This document shows positions 37,061 to 49,591 of a DNA stretch of 64,000 nt, piece by piece. The notes beneath the pieces are model-generated. The model did no database searches. It saw only the letters and a list, made by a program, of their open reading frames with translations, and was not told where the DNA came from. The translations under genes and the position numbers were made by a program. The DNA lies in assembly GCA_947034885.2 (NCBI GenBank), contig OX344753.2, positions 11,966,001-12,030,000 on the forward strand, written 5' to 3'. Within the stretch, counting starts at the first letter, position 1; the number at the start of each line of letters is the position of its first letter. The stretch is from Thuidium tamariscinum. Its lineage: Eukaryota; Streptophyta; Bryopsida; Hypnales; Thuidiaceae.

Positions 37061-39044
37061 CTTTCCTAAAATATACTCTGCATTTGAGAGCCTTCATCCA
37101 TTATTGATGAGGTTGGAGTGCCATTGCCATTTTCTTTTTTCTTTCCTTTTGCCCATGCCTTCTCCTCCTTCTCCTTTTCCTTCTCTTCTAACTTAGTAAG
37201 ATGCTCAACTTCTTTCTTCTCTTTGTTCTTCAGAGCGAATTGAATGCAAGCTGCTTTCTTTTTGTCATTGGTTTCCCTTCTTGCAATGGCCCTCTACTTC
37301 TACTTTTCAGTGAGGCCAACGAATTCATCAACCTCCATGTTGATGGCACTAATTCCCTCCAATGAGTTCTAAAATTCTACCTCAGACGGATGCGTGTATG
37401 AAATTGGATAGTCAAGGTACCATCCTCCACCACTTAGATGAGCAGTGGTGAATGTGTGAAGTTGATTTGATAAGGTAAGGAAGAAAAGTTTGGAGGACAA
37501 AGAATAATAGAACTACAATACACAAGCAAAAAAAAGCTGTCAAATTTCACCCAACAAAAAAAATATTAAATTTTTAATTTGGAAAGTAATTAACACAATT
37601 CAAGTGAAGAGAAGTGGGGGGTCTAGAAGGTACCTTATGGATATGCGTTGAATCCAACGCATGTGCAAGAGGTATAGAAGGGACCTAATATTTTGAACTT
37701 TATAAAAAAAAAATTCAAGTCTCCCGCAAAAGATTGACTTCAGAGAATATTGCAATGTGTAGTAATGAAGACAAGAAATTATAAGACAAAACTAACTGAA
37801 AGAAAACCCTTTGCACAACATGATTAGACCCCTCAAAAGTATGGAAGTTGTCGCTTTTTTTGAAATAATTAGCTCCTCTCAACTAAGCCAAGAAACCTTG
37901 ATCCCAAATCTTCGTCCTCCATCCTTCCAAATATTCCAATAACATCTTTGGCTTCAAAAGAACATTCATGTTGATAGAAATGTTGTCTTGCCTTACAACA
38001 ACTCCAAAGTATTTGAGTGAGCCTTGCATCTTCAATTTGCTATAATCATAGAACAAATTATAAGTCTTTTCAAGCTATCAATAGTGTTTCAATTTCAATA
38101 CTTACACATTTTTATGAATGTATTGTTCAAATATAAAATTTAAAAACACCATGTGATGAAAAGAAGTGCTTACCCGAGCATACCCGAGCATACCAGATAC
38201 AATTGTTTAGAAATGGACCAAGTAGTATTTCAAATATTAGTTTGGGTGGAAAATGCCTTGTCTCACGTGAAGGGATGGAAGAGTTCCACCACTTCAAGAA
38301 CTTGATTTTGTGAGCTAGAGATGTATTGCATATTGCAACCATCTGTAACTTTTTGAGGGTCATCTTCGGAATCTCATTTGTACTCGAGTGCTTCTCCACC
38401 TACATCAGAAGAAATAAAAAATTAGATTTATATTGTATTTTCAAGTAAGCCTTCTCATTTTATTATGAAATGGAAAGATGACTTACTTTTTGTAAAAATC
38501 TAGGTTGATTAGCTGGATTTGCCACCGCCCACCGCTACCAATTTGGACATCTTCACATTCAACTTGCTAGTCTTTTCTTTTGCCCCTGCTCTCATAGCGT
38601 GTGCAAGACCTTTAGAAGTTCTTGCATTCTATGGCATGACCTTGTTGTATTTGCGAATGGTTGCGTTAGCGGCTTGAAAAATTTCTTGTTGAAAAAGTCA
38701 AGTTCCCAAATGACTTAAAATCAACTTAAACAAAATACTCAAAACATTAGACAATAATATTAGCATAGAAATATTGCAAAGAATTACTTATCCGGAAAAA
38801 AAATGATGTGAAGACCTCTTGTAGCATAGAATACCACGTCTTCTTTATTTTTTGTGTCCCACACCACTTCAACTCTGATGGCCTCAACATTTCATTGAAC
38901 CTTTCAATAGGTAACAATCCATACTTTTGAACCCAATATAAGTTGTGCACCAGATTAGTCTTCACATGCGAGTCTTCTGTGGATTTGACATACAAATCAC
39001 CTTTTTCAATTTAGGGTTTACGATGAATCCAAGTTTCTAGATTT

Positions 39045-39486
39045 CTACAAAATTATGAAGTCAAAACAAAGAAATAGAGGGTGAAAAAATAGCATACTTG
39101 TTAATGTTAAGCATGACATGCATGACAAGCTTAATTTTGCCTTTTGTCTCCAAGACAATGGAATCCATAGAAAATGCCTATCTCTATCTCTAGAGTGCAT
39201 CCTAGAAATATAATTCATCCATGAGATGATATGGTGGTTTCTGTCACAAACATCAAACTTCAGATTCTTCAAGAACCTGAGCTCGGGCGTGGACTCCAAA
39301 TGTGCAATAAGTATATTGTTCTTCACTTTCCAAAATGGACCCTACTTCTCCTTCTCTCTCTGTAGTTTCATTTGTAGTGGTCACATAAAAAACTGATGCA
39401 TCGTCACGGTAATCTACTACAAACTCGTGCTTGAGCAAATCTAGATCACATGAAAGGGTAGGTCTTACCATTGGCATTGGCACCAT
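39045..39486 (-). other. ParB-like segment of the relic
   Basis: A frame containing RPTLSCDLDLLKHEF leads, after a frameshift, to NNILIAHLESTPELRF and then FDVCDRNHHIISWMNYI. The last matches the 'vxDGnHRxxaw' signature of ParB/sulfiredoxin-like domains, with Gly changed to Arg and Arg to His. A Trp/Arg-rich stretch follows (HSRDRD). The downstream segment at 38995-38770 (NLVHNLYWVQKYGLLPIERF) would follow in the same protein. Confidence 0.4.
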
Positions 39487-41907
39487 TTGATATAGCAGTA
39501 TTTGAAGTTAGAATAAGTTATCCGGCTTCATCCTCAGGCCTGCTATAGTGTTCACTAAATCCACCTTGTGATACTATCGCAAATCATCCTCCAATAAGTC
39601 TTTGTCCTCTTTTTCTATCAAGTCTTCCTCCACATCTTCATCCATTTGTCTTCCTTCAAATTCACCTTTCAATCTCCTGTTGAATTGTTTCTTCTGTGTT
39701 AGGAGTTTCAAGAATGGTGTCTTTTTGAGAAAGGTTAACTGGAGACACATCAATTTGCAAAACCAAAAATAAATCAATATCTACAAATCTACATATGTGG
39801 AGTCAAAATCTAAATCAATTGAAGATGAAATGGATACCTCTATTTCTTGAAGGTACACATAAAACAAAATATAGTAATATATAATATTTTTATAGGGTTT
39901 AATACAATGTATGTATAGATTTATAAGAAAGACAAATGAACTTAGTCTATATGTATATCTTCCTCTGAGTCTGAACTCAAGTGAATGAATATCGACTCTT
40001 GTACTGATGGACCATCCATTGTAATTGAGGTTTGTTGCTCAGAACTATACTCAGTCTCAAAGCTCTTTGGAGACATGAATCTAAGTCCTTATGCCTTTTG
40101 AATCTCCACGAACTTCACAAAATGTCTATGGTTGTGTAAGTCTCCGATTCGTCACCAGGGACTCATAGGGTTTTTTTTTAGATTCCTACACAATCCAAGG
40201 CATAGTTAGACCCATAAAACCCATAAAAGAGGATAAAACCGGTATTTGGCATTCTACATGCCAATATGCCATTTGGTCATTAGAAAGGGTTTAGGATAGT
40301 TTGTATCCCAAAAGGGTCTCGCTTTGGTCAAACGGATGTCAATTCGATAGTAATGTGCAGTTTTAGGGTAAGAAGCCTAAAAAGGCCCTTGCTAGGTTAG
40401 GAAGTCCCTATGGGAGAATCTAGGGGAGATTTTCCACTCCCCATAGCATCGAAGAAAATATGGATGGAATATTAACCTTGAATTGTAGGTACTAGGCATT
40501 CTCCTAATTCTAGGCGCACGCAGTAGGGATGTGAGTCTACATCCACTTGAGAAGATTCCAAGGGAAGTCGCCTCCAAAGTTTGGAAATTTTTCAAAGCAT
40601 TATGGATATTTTCCCAGGCAATCAACCGCAACAATCTTTGGGTGAAAATTCACAAGAATATCCTAAGGTACGGTAAAATACCACTAAAAATCTAGCAAGA
40701 CAGTCTCACACCAATGGATCACTCCTCCAAGTTTCAAGACATATTGATAGGCAAAAGATCTTGAAACGGTGACCTCCCTCGACAATTGACAATTTAAATG
40801 ACGTATTGAAAGTTGACCGGCGTATTGGAAGCATATGGCATTGTATCAAGGCCTAATTTAGGTTTATTCCTACCCCCTTCTATCTACTTAAGATCTTGGT
40901 GAAAGACTGGGGCCCAAAAAAATCAAACTCTAAAAGTTGGGAATTTATCCTAACTTTGACCTCAATCTACACTAGGTTTCGTTGAGATTTAGGGCATAGT
41001 TTATAGGATTAAAGGTTTCTTTTAGACTAATTATGGCCTTCCGAAACCAACGGCGCAATCCGTTTGCAAATGAGAGTCAAACTCCAAAAGTTAGACTTTT
41101 GGGACAACACATGGTGGAAGAATTGGGGTTTAAAGCCCTCTAATGCAAATTTGGAGGATTTGGGCCCCAATAGCCGTGGGGAACGTGTGGGGAGCTTTAG
41201 GCACATATGAGAGCAAGTACAACTTCAAAAAGATAGTGGAGGAAGCTCCAAGTGCTTGGTGTAAGTAAATTTGAATGTGAAGTAAAGGTAGGTGAGAACA
41301 CATGGGAACCACTCTCATGTGGGAACTTGTAGATTTTGAGAAGGTAAAAGTAGGTAGATTGCAAGTTCTTGTAAGGCTTAGGTGAGATTTGAATTCTCAA
41401 TTCAAATTACGTAGATCTTAAGTGGATAGTTAGATTTGAAATGGTCACATGTACGGCCCACCTTAATTCCCTTATCTAATTTTTCTTAGTAGATTAAGGG
41501 GGGGTTGCTCCCTTTTGAGTATAAAAGGGGCGGCATTCTCTTCTCATTCTCTCTCTTTCTCACTCCCTACAATTTGGGGGGAGTACTATTGGGCCCAGAT
41601 TATGCCGGATTTCCTTTAGCTTGTTATGCCAAAGAAGCCTTTCATAGTTTTTGAAGGGTTTTTACACCTTGGGGACTTGAGACCCCCCCAAGCTAGTGTG
41701 GCACCTATACAATTTGATCTTAAGCCACTTTGTGTGTATATTGTGAAGTCATTGAGCGTTGTTGTGGGAGAGACTTAGGAGGAACCGAGGGGTTAACTAG
41801 TGAGGTGACTTAGAGTATATGTTGCTTATGTACACACCATCTTCTCCCTCTTCTCTTGTTCATGGGGTTATATTGGTCCCATGAAGGATGGTGGAGCTTT
41901 GGCTCTC

Positions 41908-44900
41908 TGTGAGCGCTCCTAACTCCACCCTCGAGCTAAGAGTTTATCACACGGGTCTTGTGTCTAATTGAGTTTTCTCTCTAGTTGGGTGTTTAAGAGA
42001 GCCTTCCAAGCAATGAACTCTTTTAGTCACGTCTTTAAGTGTTGTTAGTCTAATTTGAGTTTATAATTCTAACTATTCTATTCTAAAATTCAACCAAGTT
42101 ATCCTACTCTAATCTATTCTATCAAATGATGTTGTCCCTAAATTTAATTCCAAGCATTCGGTAAAAAGAAACTTAGCAACAAAACAATGGGAATAAAAAT
42201 CAAATGAGATCGATTTACCTCTTCTATGTAGATCTCCATAGTCCCGTCGTCGAACATCATCATGTGAAGATATTCTCCCACGACCTCGCCATCAAAATCA
42301 TCCCGGCTCCCCATCTAATCCATAGTCATTTTCACGTTGTTGATCAATTAAATCTACCTTGATTAAAAGAAAACTAAAGATTATGTAGTGCTAATTTAAT
42401 TGCGTAATTCTTTTAATTCCTAATTCCCGGTAATTAAAAAATACTGCAATTTAACTTAGTCTACCTATTTGGTCAAATCCTTAGCAAATATTTTATTCTA
42501 AGAAATCAAATGGAATTTAATAGTTAGCTAGTTTTAGTTTTTTCTTTTGGTTCTAAATTAATTTTCTAAATTCAAGTTCATCCAAGTGGAAATTAATTAT
42601 TTTGAATAGGAAATTATCATCAAATCTTTTCAAATTTAATTGATTTTTGAATTTGCATTAATCCCCTAAAAAAATTAGTTGTCAGTTTGTCTTTTTCCTT
42701 TTGTCTTATTAAAATATTTTAAATCAAAAACTATCATCAAGTCTTTTCAAATCTAATTAATTTTGAATTTGCGTTAGTTTGTACAGAAATTGGTTGTCAA
42801 TTTGTTTGTTTCCCTTTTGGCTTATTAGGCCCAATAAAACAAAACCAACAAAGTCCAAACCTTCTAAGAATCTAATTAATGACTAACTACCAAAGAATGT
42901 AGAACATTCCTAAAGAACGAGAATAATTTCAATAGTAATATTCTACATAAATTAGTATTTTATTCCCAAAGGCCAAAAACCGAGAATAAAGAATCTAACT
43001 CTATAGTGTTATTCCTTTAAATTAATTTTTTAATGTTAATGTTCTCACGTGGGTCTATTTGGCCACCTTAATTCTCCTAATTCGGTGTCTCTACCCTCAT
43101 TCTTGCTTGGTTGTGTTTTGCAATGTTTTTCAAGGGAGAGAGCGCCTATGGAGTTTGAAGTGGACGAATTTTAGTGAAGACGTATTGGTGTTGCAATTGT
43201 TAGATTATTGGCATAAAATTGAATTTAAAGGTTGGAGTTTATTTTGATAACTTCTTTTAATTTTGCCCAAAATCTATCCTTTGCAAAACCAATGAATAAG
43301 GGAGTGTTAGACTCTTACTTGACTTGAGTTTGGATTCCCTGGACTCCAACGCCCCAGCCGACTCCCAGCCCGCCCTCGAAGCAGCTCCCGACGGACCAGA
43401 CCCCCTAGCGGCAGCTCCCGACGGACAGACCCGGATGGACCAGACCCCCGGACCACTCTAACGGACCGCTCCCGACGGACACCCCAGCGGACAGCCCCCG
43501 GACCAGACCCCACGGCACCTCCAGCGAGCAGCTCCCGATGGACAAACCTTCGGACACCCCAGTGGCAGTTCCCGACGGATAAACCCTTGGCTGGCTGGTC
43601 AGTCAAAAGACTGGCTAGCTGGCTTGGTTTTTGGTTTTTGACCAAAAAATTGGAATCTAAATTCGCTATTTTGGTCTAATTTTTATCTAAACACGCAAAA
43701 CGGAATTTTGTATGGAATGATGGAAAATATAAGTAGATGGATTGGATGCTTTGGTTTGATTTCCAAATGTCATCCGAATGTTCAAGTGAGGTTCCCTTTT
43801 AAGAGGTTCAAAGCTTCGTCGTTTGATTTGGTTGGTTCTGCGGCATAGAACTCTCCAATGGTATTTTGGGAATTTTATTCGCAAAAAGAGGTACACATGA
43901 CAGTGTTTAACCGGACTTTCACTTTAAATCCTCAAAATTTCTTAGTATTTCAAAATCTTGCTACCAAAGGAGGTACACATGACAGTGTTTAAATCGAACT
44001 TTGGTGCTTAATGTTTGAAATGTCACGAGCGTTGTTCAAGCGAAATGTTGAGACTGAATCTCTAATTATGCCAATAGCAGAAAATAAAAACTAATTGAAG
44101 GGGCCCTAAGCCTTCAAAATTCCAAAACATAAACAAAACTTGGCCAAAGTCTTTTGGTCCAAGTGGTGCTCTGACTACGTTGGTAGCACGTGGGAAGAAC
44201 AAAGTGTCAGTGCGAGAAATAAGGGTACAGGCAACCTCGAGGGGGGCCCTTATATACCCGTGGCCGGGCCCCTCTCGGTAATTGCCAGTGAAAACACTTT
44301 GTTACTTCCTTCCCTAAACTATCCTACTGTAATTCCAAAATAATATTTGTTTAATGGTCAAAATTTCTAAAAACATCCCCATTTGGCTAATGAAATCTTG
44401 GCCAAATCAAATCCAAGATCTTAACCCAAGATATTTTGGAATTAACCCTAATTTACGTAGATATTTTGCAAATTAACCAAAAGTCATTTTGAAAATTGTC
44501 TTTCTTTAGCCCAAAGATGGTTTTTTATGCAAGAAAGAGATCTTGACCAAATCCAATCTTTGATTTTCCAAGAGATATTTCCAAAATCACTTCTAATTAA
44601 CTGCAATTAACGATTAAAAAGTCAAACTAAGAGCTGACCCTCTCTATCTTTTAGGGAACAACTTGAAACGGAAAACCGTCTGCGCCATTGTCTTCAGAAG
44701 ACCCCAATTAGCCTAAAAGACCCCTTACCCCTCACTCCTAGGCCGTTTGCGAGCCCAGATTGGAATTACGGTAACTCCAATTAAAAGTCAAAAATTAAAC
44801 TTTTAGGATTTGCACATTTTGATGAATCTGTCAGGCCAGGGTTGTTAGGAATGTCCGTGAGAGTAAGGAATGACTCCTTATTCGTGACAATCGGACATCA

Positions 44901-45819
44901 TTCGCTCCTGATACGTCGGTCAACCCGCCGCCAATTTGTAAATTCCATTAAAATTGGATGTCAATGCTGGTTCTAGTAGTTGGGAATGTTGGAATGTCTT
45001 CAAACTTGACTGGGCGCTTATTAAGCACACAAAAACCTATCCTAATTTTTAGTGAGATTTTATCGCATCAAACGTAATTTCTATGAATTTACGAACATTT
45101 CTATGTGCGGTTGATTTCCTATGGAGTCAACGTGGAATTTCGGAAAAATCCGAAATAAATTGGGTAACATCTAGGGCACTCCTAGATTCTTAGTGTAAGT
45201 TCCACGTGACCTTGCACTATTCTAATTTTAGTAATTTGGAATTACTTTGCCCAATTGAACAATTTAATTCCCGATGCCCGGGAATTTTGGACAATTGTTT
45301 AATTCTTGTTCGCTCCTGGCATGCTCCTATCCTTGGAACACCTTTCTGTAGTTTTCAATCTCCAATCGTCCATCTTTTATATTGTGAAGTTCCAATTCTC
45401 CAAGTCTTTTGTAATTGTTTTGTCTTTAAATCCAGTTTGTTCCAAAATTGAATTTAAGCCTTAGTAAATCTTCTAGGTTCGTCGTAGACTCTTTTGGCTT
45501 AGTCAGTATGTCATGTGCATCCTTAAAAGGTTGATTTTGCATAGACAATCACTAAGACTGACCAACTCTCGATTCCTTATTTCTCTCGGAATTACTAAAT
45601 CTTCACATAAACTTACTTTGGAGACTTATAATGATTCAAATTTCTAGGATTAGGAATTTTCCACCTTCTAAATTGGTTTTCCACCATTTTGGCATAGACT
45701 GACACCAAAACTCCTTCAACACTCTTTTTATGTCTTTTTCTTGAATATTTTAGCTAATTTTCACTATTTAATTGCGAAGAATGGACCCAGAGTCCTGAGT
45801 GCCATCTCGAGGGCTCACA
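41908..45819 (-). mobile_element. Giant solo LTR, family G (G2), 3.91 kb, nested in P1
   Basis: Ends TGTGAGCG...GGGCTCACA with a perfect CTCTC duplication (41903-41907, 45820-45824). It aligns with G1 along its whole length. TATATAAG on the minus strand at 44249-44256 is again 1563 bp from the 5' end. A GC-rich tract of GACGGAC/CCCCGGACC repeats lies at 43370-43580. The 112-codon frame there is composition-driven. Confidence 0.85.
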
Positions 45820-46292
45820 CTCTCCTATGTTTCTAGAAAAGTAAAAGTCTTAGTCACGTGTCAAAATCCTCACCCTCATGGTGAAGCTTTGAACCCCGTA
45901 AGTCTTAGCGGGGTATCAAAGGTAACTTCCCTTGAATTAGCAACAATGTTTAGTTTCCAACACATTGGAAATTAATCCAACGTTTAGCTTCCAACAACCT
46001 GGCACTAGTTGTCTCCTAGGTTAGGACAACCAAGCCTAAAGCCAAGCCTTTGTTTTAAAGCACCCTTTCAACTCATTGAGGACTAAAATTAGAGTGTCTA
46101 GCTAGACAAAACCCAAATTCTAGTTCCAGAGAAGATGCCCAATGCAAGTGCTGCACCCCCTAGAGGGTTGAAACTGTTCAACAAAGCCACACACCCCAGA
46201 GGGCCGGGGTCTACCCGGATCGGGGTCCATAGTTGGGGTCCGCCGGGTTGATGGCTATAGGGGCTTGGGGTCTAGGGACCAAAATTGGAGGT

Positions 46293-46497
46293 TAGCATAG
46301 GAAATTAGTTTAGGGGATTAGCATAGAAACTAGTTTAGGGGGTTAGCATAGAAACTAGTTTAGAGGATTAGCATAGAAAATAGTTTATGGGATTAGCATA
46401 GAAAATAGTTTATGGGATTAGCATAGAAAATAGTTTATGGGATTAACATAGAAAATAGTTTAGGGGGCTAGCATAGAAAATAATTAGGAAGTTAGTA
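46293..46497. repeat. 25-bp tandem repeat inside P1
   Basis: About eight units of GATTAGCATAGAAAATAGTT plus TATGG, near-exact in the middle. Confidence 0.9.
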
Positions 46498-46913
46498 TAG
46501 GAGATAGTGTAGGAAGTTAATCCTAGAAAGAATACAAATTATAGGAAGAAGTTTAGGGGGTGTCTTGAAGGGAGGAAACAAATTAAAGATCAAAGCCCAA
46601 CTACTTCAACTGACGGGGAGCTATGGAGGTAGTACGGAATGGAGAAGGCTCGGCGTGGGACACACACGAAACGGAGGTGGGCCTCTAACCTCATTCTTTG
46701 AATTAAGTGGCTTATGCAATTAGGAATCGATTAGTAGGAAGCAACTAGCGTCCTAATTAGGATTAAGGTCCAGCAATTAGCAAGCACAAATAGAGAGACA
46801 ATTACAAATAGAGTAGAATAGAAAGATAAATACACAACCATAAATAGAGTAGAAATAGAAGGATAAGACATACAACCATAGATTAGAGTAGAGGCTAAAA
46901 TGCATGAAGTAGA

Positions 46914-47430
46914 AGTAGGATAAAAGGAACAAATACGTACCCATAGAGTAGAATCCAAAATACATAGAGTAGAAGTAGAAAAGCATAATACGTAAAAGTA
47001 GAATAAAAGGAACAAATACATACCCGTAGAGTAGAACCCAAAATACATAAAATAGAAGTAGAAGAGTGTAATACGTAGAAATAGAATAAAAGGAACAAAT
47101 ACATAACTATAGAGTAGAACCCAAAATACGTAAAGTAGACGTAGAAGAGCGTAATATGTAGAAGTAGAATAAAACAAACAAATATGTAACCATAAAGTAG
47201 AACCCAAAATATGTAAAGTAGACGTAGAAGAGCGTAATACATAGAAGTAGAATAAAAGGAACAAATACATAACCATAGAGTAGAATCCAAAATACATCGG
47301 TAGAAGTAGAAGGAAGTAATACGTAGAAGTAGAATAAGTGAAACAAATATGTAACCATAGAATAGCGGGGTAAATACCCAACCATAGAGTAAAGCCCTAA
47401 AATACATAAGTAGAAGTAGAATAAAAGGGA
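46914..47430. repeat. 83-bp tandem repeat inside P1
   Basis: Six to seven units marked by AGTAGAATAAAAGGAACAAA at 46914, 46999, 47083, 47163, 47247, 47328 and 47410. Long Tyr/Phe/Leu-rich frames on the minus strand (46731-47494) are translations of this repeat. The corresponding part of P2 (50.6-51.05 kb) carries related, differently expanded repeats. Confidence 0.85.
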
Positions 47431-47683
47431 CCAACACGTAATCATAGAGTAGTAAGGAATAATCACTTAAAAGAGAGCAAGGCAAGTCAAACACTTAGAG
47501 TAAGGTAGGAAGAATGTTCTAGGTAGGAAAAAACTCATGCATTAGAGTAGGTAGGATAACAAAAGATCTATTGCTTGGAAGGTACAGTGGATTTGATGCT
47601 TAGACACCCATAGGAGTTAGTTTGCAAAAAGAGCCTAAATTTTGTGATCGCTTAATTCCAAGGGTGGGAATCAAGTGCCCATA

Positions 47684-47939
47684 GGTTGCGAGCCTTGATG
47701 TCATTCACTCGACTCATCACTGAACTCTCGAAAGCATCTACTGCTCGCTTTGTTGCATCTATGACATCGTCGAATTTTACCAAGTCTTTCTTTGGAGCTT
47801 GTTCTTCTTCGGAATCACTGGAAACATCAACATTTGGATTCTCGAATGTAGGTGCCTGGGAAGGACCTGCTTCATGAGTAAGTTAGACATTCGCAAGTGG
47901 TGCTATAGGTGAAGATGTTCCTTCTTCATGTCCTTGCTG
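47684..47939 (-). pseudogene. Exon of the ParB/methyltransferase-like relic, cut by LTR P1
   Basis: A TTTTTTTCCAG acceptor ends at 47940 and opens a frame with one stop (EGTSSPIAPLANV, then stop, then DVSSDSEEEQAP and VIDATKRAVDAFESSVMSRV). Removing P1 and one GGTTG duplication continues this frame at 40129 (RHFVKFVEIQKA, then SPKSFETEYSSEQQ and HLSSDSEEDIHID). In-frame continuity across the insertion is the main argument that this is one exon. Confidence 0.55.
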
Positions 47940-48619
47940 GAAAAAAAGGTACATTAACAGAAAAAATCAATCAAATAAGTAGGTTATTGTTGAAAGATGA
48001 AGATGGTTGGAATTGAAAGTCATTATTGGATACAATTGAAAATATAAGGAACCAACTTTTATAAACTAGACCTACTCTATGTAAAGCCTATGTCACTAAC
48101 CTAAGCCTGCCATCATTTCAAATATCAAAACACTATAGATTACTAAAGTTGTACTATTTCAACTAGAAGTGAAATTCAATTTGCATATGTTAGAAATCTT
48201 TTTAATCATTAAAAAATAAAATATGAATATTCAAAATATATTTATAAATTAAAAAATTATTATTTATAAATTATTTTAAAATAAATCTGAATAAATTTGA
48301 AATTAAATAATGAGTGAATTGAAGGTAATTATTGATTTTGGTTAATGTTCAAATCCTCATAATCCATACAATGCTACATCTTCATATTTTGTTAATATTT
48401 GTAAAGAATAAAGTATTTAAGTAGAATCTGAAATAAAATAAAATAAAATAATTTATATTCTAATTCAAATTAAGATTACTATCAACTAAGCTTCATTCTT
48501 AAAATTCCTTAAGAATGCTTATCAACTAAGCTTCATCCTTAAAATTCCTTAAGCATCCATAGAGTCAGATCTTTCATATGTTCATAGACTTCGTAGAAAT
48601 GTATAATATTGACTATAAA
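47940..48619. other. AT-rich DNA, probable intron or flank of the relic
   Basis: No coding segment recognised. A 41-bp tandem duplication (CTTATCAACTAAGCTTCATY) occurs at about 48480-48560. Confidence 0.4.
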
Positions 48620-49408
48620 TTCTCCGTTGAAAGTGTTTGGGATCTTACAACAAAGTTTGGAGACTCAGATCTTCCACATGTTCATTGACTCTTGTATCGA
48701 TGTGGTTAGGCAAGAGCAAGAATATGTACCTGAGATTTTAACATGGCTATGTACCAGTGATCTTTTTTTCATTTTGTAGATTTGCTGCAAATCTAAGGTA
48801 TGAGGTTTCATTTTTTGAAGTTCCATGATGGATTCAGGTCCTCATGCTTAGAAGTATCTTTGCAAGTTTGAAACAAATTAAGTGTGGAAAACCTTGTTAC
48901 AATTCTAGATTGATGTTAAGTACATAAGAACAAAGTAATTTCAACTGTCCAATCTTCAAGATCTTGGGTCTCCAAGATTGGGTCTCAGTAACCGTCAGAT
49001 CCAATGGTTATTGGGCTTGCATCTTGGGGACCCAAGATCTTGAAGATTGGACGGCTAAAAATTTAAAAAACAATTAAATTTTTTTTGGCTATAAGGATTT
49101 CTATTCTTATATAAAGATTTTTTAATATGAACAAAATAGGTTGATTTCACCCAATTCAGAATATAGGGATTCTTCACATTTTTTTAATAAAAAATGATCT
49201 CCAGTAATATTTAAATTTTAAAATATTTTTTAATATTTCAATATGTTTGATTAATTAGTATTATTGGTTGACTTGGCAACTTTAAGAATTTTACATTTCT
49301 ATAAACATTTCTATGGCAGCTTCAAGCATTTTTAAGGAGTCTATGAACATGTGGAAGATCTAAGTCTCCAAACTTTGCTGTAAGATCCCAAACATTTTCA
49401 ACGGAGAA
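48620..49408. mobile_element. TIR element, 789 bp, with an internal hairpin
   Basis: Left arm 48620-48691 (TTCTCCGTTGAAAGTGTTTG...TCATTGACTC) and right arm 49337-49408 (GAGTCTATGAACATGTGGAA...TTCAACGGAGAA) are imperfect inverted repeats of 72 bp. It encloses the hairpin at 48946-49054. Confidence 0.65.
48946..49054. repeat. Hairpin, stem about 40 bp
   Basis: TGTCCAATCTTCAAGATCTT...GGGTCTCCAAGA pairs with TCTTGGGGACCC...AAGATCTTGAAGATTGGACG around a loop of about 25 bases. It is either a nested small MITE or a foldback RNA source. Confidence 0.75.
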
Positions 49409-49591
49409 GCTAGACAAGATCTAGACTTGAATAACCGAAAAGCTAACTTGCATGTCAAGAATTCATGATATTCCAATTTGATGGAGAGAATGGGACTGTC
49501 AGTCGTTGAAATTGTGGCCTAGACTAAATCAATCGTTGAAAAAATGAGAAATCGATTAAATGAGTGAAAAATTGGCCACATGTAGGTTAAA

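Larger units (their letters stand above)
40135..47683 (+). mobile_element. Giant solo LTR, family P (P1), 3.6 kb, interrupted by G2
   Basis: Begins TGTAAGTCTCCGATTCGTCA and ends AATCAAGTGCCCATA, flanked by a perfect GGTTG duplication (40130-40134, 47684-47688). Removing G2 and one CTCTC leaves about 3632 bp, against 3584 for P2. A TATAAAAG box at 41520-41527 lies 1385 bp from the 5' end. No coding or primer-binding region. Terminal bases have drifted from TGTG/CACA. Confidence 0.8.
35400..47939 (-). pseudogene. Broken multi-exon gene: ParB-like plus DNA-methyltransferase-like
   Basis: Coding-like segments run on the minus strand from 47939 to about 35400, separated by intron-like gaps and broken by stops and frameshifts. 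In order: an acidic exon (47939-47684) continued across LTR P1 at 40129-39960; an acidic Lys/Glu/Asp segment (39700-39574); a ParB-like segment (39486-39045); 38995-38770; a basic segment (38690-38500); 38399-38150; 38040-37870; a Lys/Glu-rich probable coiled coil (about 37380-37080); and methyltransferase-like segments (37060-35730). The ParB-type domain followed by a beta-class methyltransferase (motif IV before motif I) is known from phages and mobile bacterial elements; seeing it in plant DNA is unusual. Whether the ancestor was a host gene or a transposon passenger is unknown. The family assignment is my reading of motifs only. Confidence 0.5.

Noticed and set aside
43307..43645. 112-codon Gly/Arg-rich minus-strand frame
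   Set aside because: It reads a GC-rich GACGGAC repeat inside LTR G2; the matching part of G1 has no such frame.
30366..45819. G1 and G2 as the paired LTRs of one element
   Set aside because: Same orientation, but each has a separate duplication (GACAT and CTCTC) and G2 is nested in P1.
46731..47494. Long Tyr/Phe/Leu-rich minus-strand frames resembling membrane proteins
   Set aside because: They translate the 83-bp tandem repeat inside LTR P1 in several phases at once; no start context or family.
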